A stretch of DNA of 64,000 nt from Owenia fusiformis (lineage: Eukaryota > Annelida > Polychaeta > Sabellida > Oweniidae): positions 35,260,528 through 35,324,527 of the forward strand of contig CAIIXF020000012.1 in the NCBI GenBank assembly GCA_903813345.2. The letters run 5' to 3'. Position numbers and translations under genes: made by a program. Shown piece after piece: positions 32,810-45,600 of the stretch. Numbering within the stretch: position 1 is the first letter of the stretch; each line of letters starts with the position of its first letter. The notes beneath the pieces were generated by a model that made no database searches, had not been told where the DNA came from, and saw only the letters and a program-made list of their open reading frames with translations.

Positions 32810-35209
32810 TGTAACAACCCTGGGTTGTTACTTTTTATATTTCAGTTTAATTATTTCATATATCTGTTAATGTAATTATGGTATTTCAATTTATTGTTAG
32901 GTTGGTAAGGACTTTTAAACTTTTTATAACTTTTGAATTTAGTGCCAAAAAAACGTATACCTAGTTTAGATTAGCCAATCAGAGCCACGGGGTACCATCG
33001 AATAATTTTGGCAACGTATCGGAGAACGACATTTTACTAAGAAATGGCAATAATTTAGCACAATATATTTTTTAACTAGAGTTCTACTTTGATTTTGACA
33101 AAAGTAAGTATTCCATGCAATGGCTATTTCATTCATGAGTTTGTAGGAATTCTGTTGGAACCAACTTCTGATCAAGTACGAAGTTATTGAAATCGGCGCA
33201 GTCGGACTTTACTCCGAAAGATGTTTTTTTGATAATAACTTTTTACAACATTTAAATATAGACTTTTGAAAAAAGTACAGAATAGTCCTTATACTATTGA
33301 ATAATTCTGTTACTTCTGATTCACACGACTCTGATTTGTTCAATTAAAAAAAAGTTTTAAAAATATTACTTAGGAACGTAACCGGAGCTGGGAACGTAAC
33401 CGGAGCAGATCAGTTGAATTATATAATTCAAAAAAATAAAATATATGATTTAAAGCATATATATTAATAAATACGCATTCGAACAATCCCGTATGTTTTT
33501 AAATTAGTATGTGCTTTAAATCATATATTTTAATTTTTTTGATTAAATAATTCAACTGATCTGCTCCGGTTACGTTCCCAGCTCCGGTTACGTTCCTAAG
33601 TAATATTTTTAAGACTTTTAAACAAATTTAAATTAAACAAATCAGAGTCGTGTGAATCAGAAATAACAGAATTATTCAAAAGTATAAGGACTATTCTGTA
33701 CTTTTTTCAAAAGTCTATACTTAAATGTTGTGAAAAGTTATAATCGAAAAACCATCTTTCGGAGTAAAGTCCGTCTGCGCCGATTTCAATAACTTCGTAC
33801 TTGATCAGAACTGGGTTCCAACAGAATTCCTACAGACTCATGAATGAAATAGTTATTGCATGGAATACTTACTTTTGTCAAAATCAAAATAGAACTCTAG
33901 TTAAAAAATATATTGTGCTAAATTATTGCCATTTCTAAGTAAAATGTCGTTCTCCGGTACGTTGCCAAAATTATTCGATGGTACCCCGTGAGAGCGCGTC
34001 TTAGACAAGCGTTTAGGAGAGGCACGCATAGAGAATTAATTGAACGCACACCACAATTATTTTGCCATAGGCCGTAATGTTAACTTCCAATGTCCTCAAG
34101 AAAAACAGATCGAATTTATGTTCAATTATCACCCTTATTTCAAAGCACAATGTCTTATGTACCCACCAGAAAAACATAATTAAAATCGGTACATTGACTT
34201 TTTTCTTGTCATGGTTTTATCTCCTCCATCATGAAGAGCTCCACAGTTAGTGGTCGAATCCCTCAAAATTAAGCAGTGTATAAATGCGCTGTTTTTCTGC
34301 ACTGAAAACGAAATCAACTTCAAGCTGCCCATGTCAACTTGTTCCATCAACTTACTTTACTAAATGACCCAAAAGGCCCATCAAAGCCCAAAGACACTGT
34401 ATGCAGAGACATCTATTCATGTACATGTATATAGCATTTATTTTAGAGAACTATAAATGTGACTAATTGTGGTGTTCATTCATTGACTTAAGGACCTAGT
34501 TAGGATAGGATATGATTCTGTTAACAGTAAATGGCCTAGGATGAGATAAATCAAGTTAAATAGGGTAAGGCTAGTTTTGAACAGAAATAGACGGCTAAGT
34601 CGAGTGAACTTATTTTGCAAACTTTGAGAATCTAGGCTTACATCATTTCTTTAGTTGCTATTATTGATTCCAATCAGATATATTCAGAATTATATCTCAT
34701 TTTGTGCAGTGAAAATTATCAGCTGAAGGTAGCATACTTATTGTGCAAGGGTTTAGTTCAATAGTTGAGGATAGACATTTATAGCCATGTGTGTACTTTT
34801 ATTACTTTGAACATTTGCCAAAAGGTGGCATTAGTGTTTATGGAGCATTTTACAGGTAGTAGTTGTGTAAGGTCAGATTGGTAGTAATATTGAAAACTGT
34901 CGTTGTTAGGTATTAACAGTATCTTGTTTGATAAACCATCTGAAAGACCTTAGCTTTATTGTAAAAATTTATTGTACATATTTCATACTTATAGTTGGTT
35001 ACATAATATATATATTTTAATTCAAATCATATTTTATGTTAGTATTGAGATCAGTGTGACAGTTAGTTGTCGGTAGAGAAGATTAAAATTTTTAACAATC
35101 AACACACTCCCTAGTCCTGGCCATACGCTACCACATAAATTTCAAATATTAAACATCTTGTACTTTTTATGACGTCACGGCTAGGCGAGTGTGACCCCCG
35201 GTTGTTACA
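32810..35209. mobile_element. TG...CA element with GCCT target duplication (possible solo LTR)
   Basis: The element starts TGTAACAACC and ends GGTTGTTACA, flanked by GCCT on both sides (32806-32809 and 35210-35213). TG...CA ends with a short inverted terminus and a 4-bp duplication fit a long terminal repeat left alone after recombination. Without the palindrome nested at 32986-33990 it would be about 1.4 kb. No internal coding region or second copy is present, so a non-autonomous DNA element is the alternative. Confidence 0.5.
32986..33990. mobile_element. 1-kb near-perfect palindrome (foldback element)
   Basis: Arms of roughly 490 bp (32986-33475 and about 33505-33990) are reverse complements with few mismatches, separated by a short AT-rich centre. 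Ends are CACGGGGTACC and GGTACCCCGTG, flanked by AGAGC on both sides, a 5-bp target duplication. GGAACGTAACCGGAGC occurs twice in tandem in each arm. No coding sequence is visible. Such a long hairpin is cruciform-prone and hard to assemble. Confidence 0.85.
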
Positions 35210-37339
35210 GCCTGTCATTATTTATTCCTTAATTACAAAACTGTGAACAGAAAACAGAATCATAGAAATATGACAAATATATAAATCTTACGATGTTTGA
35301 TATATTTAATATAAGTTAATTGATGAACGTCCTGATGAAGGGGCACAATTAAGGAGGGTGGTAGGTGAAAAAAGCAAAGAGCAAAAGCTTTATCTGTTGT
35401 CTGTTGTACATGTTATTCAAGGCACATAAAGACCACTTGTTCTGGATGAATATTTGTAGTTAATTGCTTATTTTTGATAAGATTTGTCATATTGCAACTC
35501 AGAATAAATTGTCTCAAATAACAATTGGCTTTTTACACCATTTCGACCTATCTTTTCGACTTCGTTGATACAGTGTAAAGTTTTGGATAAATTGTATTCA
35601 GAAGAGAAGATAAGTCGAGAAGTTCATTGATGAATTACGGCAATAATATAATTTCCATATAGCTTTCTCACTAAATCTCGTTTTTCGTGAGATTTTAAGA
35701 GATTTACATATTTGACCTCTAATGACTTACATTACCTTCTTTAAATGGCATCACCGAATTCAGTGAACTGTTTTCTCCTATATTAGCTTTGATTTAAACA
35801 ATAAGGTAATTTGAATAATTTTCTATGACAATTTAAAAAAAACTTGGGCCAAATCTCCATAGATGCAATGCTAAAAGTCTTAAAAACCTTGGATTATTTA
35901 TATGTCAACCAACATTTGCATGTTTAATCACCACATGTACATAAACAGGATCATCATGTGGTATATCATTCAAGTTTTATAGAGATTCAACTAGGACTCT
36001 TTGATAAGTCATGAAATTAAGCCACTCTTCTAAGATTTTAGCATGTAAGTGAATGGATCTCTAGCCAAAATTAAAAGCTGAATAAAAGATGGCAGCACTA
36101 GATTCCATTGCTTTTTCTGCTATTTAGAAAATATTCTATTAGGGATGTTCGTCAGCACCATATAATCACTGAGTAAAAGTAGTGATGCATGATTATAAAA
36201 CCACCATTGCTCATACGTAATAATGATTAAAGTACAATTTTAGAGGCAATGATATATGATTGGATGCAATACAACGATTAGTTTTACCTGGGATCGTTAC
36301 AAATCCAAAATATAGTCCCTAATATAATATTATACTTCATATGTTTACGCTGTAGTTCAATGAAACAGGTCGAATACGCGTCATCTTAACACATACATGG
36401 ACTTTTATTCAGATTTGAACAACTAGCCATCTAAAAGAGAAGGGAATACCAAACATAGTTAAGTACAATTTTTGTTTTGGCGATTTCGGCTACTCTAAAC
36501 TCGCATATATAACCGCTTGAATAAGTGTCATCTCTAGACATAAATGAAAACTTTTACTTATATTGCGTTCACTATCTAGTCACAATATGTAAGAGAAAGG
36601 ATTATATACATTATTAACGACAATGTAATTGTCAACAATATGGCAAGTAAAGTTATTTAACACTCAAAATAAATAGCAAACATATAGTCAACTTTTGTTT
36701 TGGCGATTTCGGCGCTATATTTTTAAACTCTCTCACTCAGAGTTTATCATTTTGTCATAGGAAATACATAATATGTCGTCCTTGGTCATCTTATTTGTAA
36801 AAGCTAGTAACATTTTTAAAACCCAGTTATAGGTAAAAATTTTAGAATCTTGATTTCTTAATTCAAACAAAGCTAAACTTCACATACCATTGAACAATTC
36901 TAACATTTCCTCTCAATTAACACTAAATATGGCCTTGATATTGCTGTTAATTGAAATGCACACTGGATTACTGGATAATTAAAATTTATTTAATTCCATA
37001 TAATTAACATCATCAAAATCCTACTGTAAGTGGTTATTTTGCATAATCATCTTATTTGCCTATTGCCTAATTTTTGTCAGGTTTGGAAAATTAAATGTGG
37101 GAAATATCATCTTCATAATTCAATGAAAAGTTTCTTGACATTAGAAAAATCAAAATTAGGAAAATGAATTATCTGACCATTCGGCAAATTAAGCACTCGG
37201 ATCGAATACCACTAATGCAGTATTTAATAAATTAATTTTTTATCATTTCAATTATTTGTAGACTTATTCGATTCAGCAATAAACTGATACAAACCAGTGG
37301 AATTATCTCGACTTTAGGAACCTGAACGACACCTGCCCA

Positions 37340-37403
37340 ATGGGAGCTGTTTTCCGGTCGATGTTCTATGCCTTAGTATTGGTGAATACAATCACGGCGG
37401 AAG
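37340..37403 (+). CDS. Orphan signal-peptide exon (paralogue of 15341-15404)
   Basis: The exon reads MGAVFRSMFYALVLVNTITA then E and ends in phase 1 at GTAAGC, like its paralogue. Differences (A/V, L/S, L/F) keep a hydrophobic signal sequence. No lectin or LRR exon follows within the 26 kb to the window end. It may be a stranded first exon of a partial duplication, or an alternative first exon that splices to something outside the window. Confidence 0.5.
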
Positions 37404-37533
37404 GTAAGCCCATCGTTGTTACTTGAGACTAGAGACAACTTGCTTGCAGCTTTTAAAACGCTTTCAAAATAGTTTTTGGTACAACATTCCATCGCTTGCC
37501 TGTATTCTAGGGTCCGACAGTTCTGACTTTATT

Positions 37534-38962
37534 ATGTCACCACCAAAAGTGGTGACATATTGTTATGGTCTCCGTTTTTTTGCGACGGCGGTTGGTGGTT
37601 GGAGGTTGGCGTCCGGCGTCTGTAACAATTTCTTACAACTTCCTATAACTTAACAAATACTGTTTAGACTGACTTCAATTTTTTTCTAAATCATCTACAT
37701 GTTCTCAGAAGTTCAAATCTGACTTTAGATTTGACATTTGACCTTCAATGACCTTCTCAAGGTCAAAAAGGTCTTTTTTCAACTTGCTTCACATTGACTA
37801 AATTTTTTTTCAAAATCATCTACATGTTCTCAGAAATTCAAATCTGACTTTAGATTTGACATTTGACCTTCAAATCTGACTTTAGATTTGACATTTGACC
37901 TTCAATGACCTTCTCAAGGTCAAAAAAGGTCAAAAAGGTCTGTTTTCAACTTGCTTCAAATTGACTAAATTTTTTTTTCAAAATCATCTACGTGTTCTCA
38001 GAAATTCAAATCTGACTTAAGATTTGACATTTGACCTTCTCAAGGTCAAAAAAGGTCAAAAAGGTCTGTTTTCAACTTGCTTCAAATTGACTAAAAAAAT
38101 TTTTCAAAATAATCTACGTGTTCTCAGAAATTCAAATCTGACTTTAGATTTGACATTTGACCTTCAATGACCTTCTCAAAGTCAAAAAAGGTCAAAAAGG
38201 TCTTTTTTCAACTTGCTTCAAATTGACTAAATTTTTTTTCAAAATCATCAACATGTTCTCAGAAATTCAAATCTGACTTTAGATTTGACATTTGACCTTC
38301 AATGACCTTCTCAAAGTCAAAAAAGGTCAAAAAGGTCTTTTTTCAACTTGCTTCAAATTGACTAAATTCTTTTTCCAAAATCATCTACATGTTTTCAGAA
38401 ATTCAAATCTGACTTTAGATTTGACATTTGACCTTCAATGACCTTCTCAATGTCAAAAAGGGTCAAAAAGGTATTTTTTTCATCTTGCTTCAAATTGACT
38501 AAATTTTTTTTCAGAATCATCTACATGTTCTCAGAAATTCAAATATGACTTTAGATTTGACATTTGACCTTCAATGACCTTCTCAAGGTCAAAAAAGGTC
38601 AAAAAGGTCTTTTTCAACTTGCTTCAAATTGACTAATTTTTTTTTCAAAATCATCTACATGTTCTCAGAAATTCAAATCTGACTTTAGATTTGACATTTG
38701 ACCTTTAATGACCTTCTCAAGGTCAAAAAAGGTCAAAAAGGTCTGTTTTCAACTTGCTTCAAATTGACCCAATTTTTTTTTCAAAATCATCTACATCTTT
38801 TCAAAAGTTCAAATTTGACTTTACAAGTTCTCAGAAGTTCTGACTTTAGATTTGACCTTTGACCTTCAATGACCTTCTCAAGGTCAAAAGGTATTTTCCA
38901 GCTTGCTTTAAATTGACCGAATTGTTTTAGGTGGTGACATTTTGTCATGTTAATGCCTTGTT
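37534..38962. mobile_element. GTCACCACC-ended insertion carrying a ~130-bp satellite
   Basis: This block is absent from the paralogous position in copy 1, so it is an insertion. Its ends are inverted (ATGTCACCACC and GGTGGTGACAT). Inside are about nine units of roughly 130 bp, with TTCAAATCTGACTTTAGATT, TGACATTTGACCTTCAATGA, GGTCAAAAAGGTC and CAACTTGCTTCAAATTGACT. A related fragment in the opposite orientation lies at about 54800-55020. Confidence 0.8.
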
Positions 38963-39429
38963 TTCTAATGTTATTATGATGCTTTGATTTTAGGTTATAA
39001 TATTATTTTAAAGCGATTCTTTTTAAGTTAATCAATTGGCCATATTTGTTTCTTTAATCTTCAAACATGGACAAATGTACCCCCTCCTACTATGGAAATG
39101 TGTACAACCCGAGTCACGTATGCTATGGCGAGCGTACGCTTTCTGTCTTTTATTTCTATGGCCAATAGCAATAAGATAAGCTTCAATATGGCTGAATAAA
39201 GCTGATGTAATAGATGTTACCCTAAGTCCTGACTATTTAAAAAAGGAAAAAACCATTTGTTCCTTTAATTTCAGTCAAAAAATAGAAAAATACCATAGAA
39301 AAATGTAATTTTAGAAATGATTTGCTTTATTTCAGATGAACAATTTGTAAATTGAACAATAACATTTACTTTATATTTGTACACTAAGTGATTGCTGTCG
39401 ATATACTGTTTGCTAAAAATCAATTTAAA

Positions 39430-40045
39430 AGCACAGATTTCAATCCAGAAGAAATGACCCCATGTATAATAATTCCTATAGCGAACAATAACTGTCCGTA
39501 TAGAAATTTCTATACGAAACAAGGTACCCATTCATAAAGTATATCTTATTAGCTAGAGATATGGCTGCATGCAGATACATTTCTATAGTGCCTCCGAATT
39601 CGATAACTGTGCATGTTCGTATAGAAATTTCTATACGAGGCGATTGCAAGCTGATGATGAATATAGAAATATCTTTACAAGGACAATGGCTGCCTGTATA
39701 GAAATTTCTATAGCATCCCCGATACCTGTCCGTATAGAAATTTCTATACGAGGTAAGCTGACAATGTAATAGTAATAAATTTACAAGGGAAATTTTTATA
39801 GTATACCCGAAAACTGTCCATATAGAAATTTCTATACGCAAGGTAACATTTTCTATAGGGATTTCTATACTAAAGGAATGGTTGCCTGTATAGGCTACCC
39901 AATAACTGTCTATATGGAACTTTCTAAACGAGGCAAGCTAACAATTTCTATACTAAAGGAATGGCTGCCTGTATATAAATTTCTATAGCATATCCGATAA
40001 TTATCCGTATAGAAATTTCTATAGGAGGTAAGCTAACAAGTTTTT
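39430..40045. repeat. Palindromic TATAGAAATTTCTATA array, left part
   Basis: The 16-base perfect palindrome TATAGAAATTTCTATA, often extended to CGTATAGAAATTTCTATACG, recurs about every 35-110 bases. It is embedded in GGAATGGCTGCCTGTATAG, CGATAACTGTCCGTATAG and GAGGTAAGCTAACA. The array is split by the retrotransposon and resumes at 47761-47830. Confidence 0.85.
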
Positions 40046-40058
40046 AAAAAAAAAATAC

Positions 40059-40962
40059 GTTCATACAACCTGGTATTGGTCCCGTTAATACGCAAAGGGG
40101 ACATTTCCCGATCAACCAGCTCAATACAAGTGGTTCAACTCAGGGTACTTTAGTTCAGGTCCCTAATTCAGGAGCCACAGGTCTTCAGAACACACTATAC
40201 AATGGCATCCCGATTGGACCACGCATTCTGACAGGTATGGGTAATCCTTCCCAGTTCTCATGGTCTGCACCATTAGATTCTCACCTTAATGAGGCAACTA
40301 AACAAAAGATCATTAGTGAAGAATATATAGATTTCAAAACCTTATTGCCAGCCTCAGTCAAGAAAAAGAAAAAGAAGCCAGCTTTTCAATTCGAACAGAA
40401 ACAACAAGATGACGGCGAGTCTATGCTCATCATAGCGCCAGAGAAAGATGATCAAGATCTCTCTTATAAAGAATGGCAACAGGCCTTCAATATCTTCTGT
40501 ACAACTTACATAAGACAACATAGTCACGAGGCCGCAAACTTGATTAAATATGGTGACAAGATTAGGGAGCTCTCTAATAATCCCGAGAGCAACTGGAGAT
40601 ACTATGACGAAAGATTCAGGGAGAATAAGAAACATGGACTTCAATGGCATACATGGTATAACGATTTCATGCTTGAGGCGACATGGGTACACAGAGTGCC
40701 TAGACAAGTTCAAGGGAAGTGGAAACCCAATGGCAAAGGTCAGAATGGAAAGAACAATTCTTTTCGTGCCATTTGCAATCAATGGAATTCAGGGAAGTTC
40801 TGTCCTCACTCTACATGCCCAAGATCCCACATTTGCTCAAACTGCAAGGGCGACCACAGGGTTACAGATTGCAACAATAAGAAAGAGGAAAATGGATGGG
40901 GAAATCGTAGCAAGTTTGACAACAAAAGGAAAAACAAGACCCATCCTTTCAAACGAAATTGA
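40059..40962 (+). CDS. Gag-like protein of the retrotransposon, N-terminus missing
   Basis: The frame is open from the truncation point; the first Met is at 40237, but in-frame codons upstream (QPGIGPVNTQRGHF) look coding. After a lysine run (KKKKKK) come a helical middle (SYKEWQQAFNIFCTTYI) and a C-terminal cysteine/histidine cluster, C-x7-C-x4-C-x3-H-x2-C-x2-C-x4-H-x4-C. This is the usual gag nucleic-acid-binding pattern in DIRS-like elements. A basic tail ends at 40962. The RT frame lies in the +1 register and overlaps it. Confidence 0.75.
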
Positions 40963-42610
40963 CATGACATCAAATCCAATAAAAACTTTTATCGACGAAA
41001 ATAAAATTTCGCCTTATCCCGACTGTTTTGTACAAGACACTCCAGTGAATCCTTTAGTCCTTTTCGATATTCTTGAAGGCTACGATACAGACATTCGTAA
41101 TTTCCTATTTGAAGGTTTCTCCAACGGTTTTGCCATTCCCTACTTTGGGGATCTCCCTTGTTCTTCAAGTAAAAATCTAGCAATCCCAAAAGACAACCCT
41201 GAAGCTCTTCATAACAAATTACAATCCGAAATCGATCTTGGTCACATTGCAGGTCCTTTCACAAGCCCACCCTTTAAGAACTTGGTAATTTCCCCCATAG
41301 GGGTAGTTCCGAAGAAAACGGTGGGAAAGTTTCGCTTCATTCATCATCTGTCTCACCCAGAAGGTTTTTCGGTAAATGACGGTATTGACGAAAAATATGC
41401 AACAGTCAAATATGGTTCAGTTGATGAAGCTATCGAGCTAGTTCGGGTTGCAGGTCCGTCAGCCTTCATGAGTAAGACAGACATAGAAAGTGCATTCAGA
41501 ATTGTCCCAATTCACAAGGACTTTCACTTTTTGTTAGGGATGTCTTTAGAAAACAAGTTTTACTTCGACACAAGACTTCCTATGGGACTGAGACATTCAT
41601 GCCAACTTTTTGAGACCTTAAGTACGGCCCTGGAATGGACTGCAAAAAACGTGTTGAATATTCCTAAAGTGGTTCATATCTTGGACGATTTCTTTATAGT
41701 AAATATTGACAAGGACAAATGTGAGGAGGATCTGAACAGTTTTGTAAATTTGTGCGAAACAATTGGTGTCCCCATATCGAAGGAAAAAACACTAGGCCCA
41801 GATACTGTCATGTCATTTGCGGGAATTGAATTGGATTCAATTCAACAGGAAGCTAGGTTACCAATTGATAAACTGGACAAGGCAAAAAATTTGATTGATC
41901 AACTGTATAGATGCAAAAAAGTTTCGCTGAGAGATCTTCAAAGTATCATCGGCCTCCTAAAATTTTGTTGTTATGTCATTCCGGCGGGTAGAGCCTTTTT
42001 GCGTCGTCTCATCAATTTAACAATCGGGGTTTCTCGGCCTCAGTTTAAAATTCGCTTGAATTGCGAAGCTAGAGCGGACTTATTGACGTGGAAGGTCTTT
42101 CTTGATAACTTTAATGGCAAAGGGTTTTTTCATAACTCATGGGAGCAGGATGATGGGATATCGTTATTCTCAGATGCATCAGGGACTTTGGGATTCGGGG
42201 CCATATTTGACAACCAATGGTTCAATGGCTCATGGGATGAACAAGAATCCAATTTAAATATAGCATTGCTTGAACTCTTCCCCATAGTAGTTGCTTTTCA
42301 CCTTTGGGCTGATCAATTGAAAAACAAAAATATTACTATTTTCTGTGACAATGAGGCTATTTCTTACATTATTAACAAATCTTCATCGAAGGACAAGGAT
42401 ATTATGGTTCTGTTAAGAAAGTTCACTTTATGTGCACTACAAAATAACATTTCTTTTCGTTGTGAACACATCCCGGGGAAATTGAACATTGCAGCTGACC
42501 ACCTTTCTCGATTCAATTTACAGGGTTTCAGAAAGGCGGCACCAGAGGCAGAGAGTGCACCCGTGGTCCTGCCCAAGAGCTGGACACTCAACAACTGGCT
42601 GCAGAGCTAA
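40550..42610 (+). CDS. Reverse transcriptase-RNase H of the retrotransposon
   Basis: The frame is open from 40550, but recognisable protein begins near 40965, after the gag frame ends, so expression by frameshift or reinitiation is likely. RT landmarks are GVVPKKTVGKFRFIHHLSHP, LPMGLRHSC and the catalytic HILDDFF (LDD variant of YxDD). RNase H follows with LFSDASG, the ALLELFP acid, FCDNEA and AADHLSRF, keeping the D-E-D-D set. No stops or frameshifts interrupt it, which suggests a fairly young copy. The end overlaps the start of the recombinase frame. Confidence 0.9.
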   Translation: MVTRLGSSLIIPRATGDTMTKDSGRIRNMDFNGIHGITISCLRRHGYTECLDKFKGSGNPMAKVRMERTILFVPFAINGIQGSSVLTLHAQDPTFAQTARATTGLQIATIRKRKMDGEIVASLTTKGKTRPILSNEIDMTSNPIKTFIDENKISPYPDCFVQDTPVNPLVLFDILEGYDTDIRNFLFEGFSNGFAIPYFGDLPCSSSKNLAIPKDNPEALHNKLQSEIDLGHIAGPFTSPPFKNLVISPIGVVPKKTVGKFRFIHHLSHPEGFSVNDGIDEKYATVKYGSVDEAIELVRVAGPSAFMSKTDIESAFRIVPIHKDFHFLLGMSLENKFYFDTRLPMGLRHSCQLFETLSTALEWTAKNVLNIPKVVHILDDFFIVNIDKDKCEEDLNSFVNLCETIGVPISKEKTLGPDTVMSFAGIELDSIQQEARLPIDKLDKAKNLIDQLYRCKKVSLRDLQSIIGLLKFCCYVIPAGRAFLRRLINLTIGVSRPQFKIRLNCEARADLLTWKVFLDNFNGKGFFHNSWEQDDGISLFSDASGTLGFGAIFDNQWFNGSWDEQESNLNIALLELFPIVVAFHLWADQLKNKNITIFCDNEAISYIINKSSSKDKDIMVLLRKFTLCALQNNISFRCEHIPGKLNIAADHLSRFNLQGFRKAAPEAESAPVVLPKSWTLNNWLQS

Positions 42611-45600
42611 ACAAAACAATTGACGCAGCTTTGGCTCCAAGTACGAAGCAAACTTGTGCGAGGGTGTTGGAATTGTGGAACACTTTCCAATATGATACGG
42701 GATTTCATTTGGATACATGTGACCCAACTACAGTCGCTCTATTTTGTCAATATTTAGCCAAATCTTACAAACCATCATCTATAGGGGGGGGGGGGGGGGG
42801 GTGTATAGAGGGTCTTGGAAATGCATATACAATATTTTTTAGCTCTCTTATACCATATACAATATTTTTATACCATATACAATATTTTTCACAGCTCTTA
42901 TACCATATACAATATTTTAGGTGAAATACAATATACGATAATTTTTTTGAAACTGCTTTTGATTTAAGTTTGGATATCTATAAGGAAATAATATTATACG
43001 TATTAGGAGAGAATCCATGTACTAAAGTAAATGTAATATTATAAGGCAAATAGACTCCACATACATACCACAATGATTTCATTTATTACATTATGAATAA
43101 GACACCATTCGGGTAAATCCGCATGTTCAGAAAAGCTGTCACCACATTTTATTTTCAGGTAAACAAGTTGATTTAAAACACATCTATGATGTAAGATTCA
43201 TGACTTCTCTTTAGTGATTTCACAACCTACTTTGACAAAAAAACTAACTTTAACATTTCTGCAATTTGCTACAGCCACTAGCCCATTACCTGTAAAAGTA
43301 CCATAAAGATATTCAAAATTAGCACAAAACCTGCATCATTGCATTGGAATGGGTGGAACTCAGTATTCCTCTTTGTTATGACCTACGTACTTTCCCATGA
43401 CTTATTTTAATGTCAATGGAATCCTTCAAAGTGAGCCAGGGAAAAAATCCTTGAAACATAATTGATGCAAAATTGAGAATGTGGAATAAAAGATTCATCA
43501 TGTGTTCTATGAAAATAAAGTTTGCTGAGGAAAATATGTATCAGATAGATAATGAGGATCCACAATGCACAATGATTTTGTAAAGCAGTTACCTGGAAAA
43601 TATTAAGTATTGAAAACAGTTTCAGAAATAAAGGACTTCACAAACTTCCATGTAGATAAATTTTTTTTTTTGATTGGACTCGAGTCTGGAAACTAGAGTT
43701 TGAAATAAAGGCAAGGTGAGACTTGATTGTTTAAACATTTGAAACAAGAGACACTTCGGGGTTTCAGATAAGGCAGCCTCAAAGACAGTATAAGTTAAAC
43801 AAAGGTGTGTCAAAATTAAGCAAATTTCCATAAAGGTCAAACCCCATGTTTCACGAATGATTTCAAGGCAAAGATGTATTGATGAGAATGAAAACTACTC
43901 TATGTAACTAGAAATAACTTTCTTTTAAAAGACCATGGACGTTATCGCAACAGATTTCAGTCATATATTGGATTTTGGCTATTTTCTGAGGATTTGAACA
44001 GGTGCATATGTTAGGCCGATCCAGGACAAGCAGTCATAGAGATTATAAAATAATTTGGACTTTAAGACAGGGAAGGTGCATGGTGCAAACACCCCATCAA
44101 CATGTTTTTTTCTGTAATGCTGTCCTGATTTCCAGCCCTTTCCACACCTGTCTTTCATTGTTTGTTGCATTGATCACTCTATTGCGTTTTGAGACATGGT
44201 TAACATCTTTAAATGAAAATATGATTCATGCAGGGGTTTTAAAGATATCAATTTTGGATGACCAAAATTAAGCTGAAAACAATGGATCACATGAGTTTTC
44301 CCTATGGGAAAATAACATGGGAAATACATGTACTGTTTTCCACTTTATCCCAAATAAATCATATTTTAGAGGTTAACTGTGTCTCAAAGTGCAACATATT
44401 GGTGCATCAAACATTGAAAAAACATATGTGGAAAGGGCTGAAAATCAGGACAACATTTCAGAAAAACCTTCCCTGTCTCAAAGTCCAAATTATTTTATTA
44501 CCTCTATGAGTGCTGGAGTTAATGCATTGGCCTAACATATGCACCTGTTCAAATCCCCAATTAATAGCCGAAATCCAACATATGACAGTTTGAAGACCAA
44601 ATAAACACCTTTTGCTATATTATGCTATATTAGCATTGTGATGCTTGCATTAAAACATGCGCTGTATGCACACTTTACAACTTTTTGAACACTCAAATAT
44701 TTTGATGATTTATCCCACATACCCCGAAACACGAGTAGCCATAGTGACCATATTTTTCATCAAAGTTAAGATGAGTCAATGACAGTTGGCAGTCTCACGC
44801 CTGGTGATCTGATGAAATGAACGGAGGGGGAGTAGCTGATTTTCGGTAAATTCAACAAATGTTGAAGATTTATTTTTTCAAGAAAAAGTTAACAATTGAA
44901 TGGCTAAAAAACGGAGGGGGGAGTAATATGTCTTTAAAGTGGAAGAAATTTCCACAAATTCGTGTACTTGAAAAATGACCTCACTTACTCAGTAACTTGA
45001 TGTTACAACTCTGAAAAGTGAAAAATGGGGACATATGGAGTTATTGGAAGTTTTGATATGTCTTATAGACACATTACTCACTTTTTATATAACACGTATG
45101 GTAACGTGTTTTACAAAACCAATGATGACAATAGTTTTGTGATAATTACTTCACTTACAAGTATTTATTACAGGTCGTGTAGACCCCTGTTGGTTGATTT
45201 ATAGCAAAAACATTGGCATTTGCACGTTGGCGATGCTGCACTTTTTTTAATAGATCTTTTATTTTAGATTTCCACAGTTCAAAGAAAATCCAAGAAGACC
45301 TAACATATTCCCCTGTCCACTGTGTCTATTCATTTAGCCATTCAATTGTAAACTTTCTCTTGAAAAAATAAATCTTCAAGATTTGTTGAATTTTCTACCG
45401 AAAAATCTAGATCTAGATCTACTCCCCCTCCATTCATTTCTTCTGATCACCGGCCGTGATTCTTATTTGAGACTATATTTAACACCTCCTGTGAAAATTT
45501 GAATGAAAAGGGCACAAAACTCTTAGTTTGAGAGGGATTTTCTCTAAACTTACAGTATTGATTGACCTGGAATGTGGAACCAATTAGAGAGACTACTTTT

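Larger units (their letters stand above)
35480..39215 (+). repeat. Duplicated segment, copy 2
   Basis: Direct-orientation counterpart of 14050-15790. Shared landmarks include ACTGGATTACTGGATAATTA, TCCTACTGTAAGTGGTTATT, the signal-peptide exon, and CCCGAGTCACGTATGCTA near the right end. The match stops near 39215, close to a palindromic repeat array. The lectin, LRR and seven-helix exons are not found after it on this strand. Confidence 0.8.

Noticed and set aside
40354-40782. 142-codon antisense frame in the gag region
   Set aside because: Shadow of the gag frame on the opposite strand, with no domain of its own.
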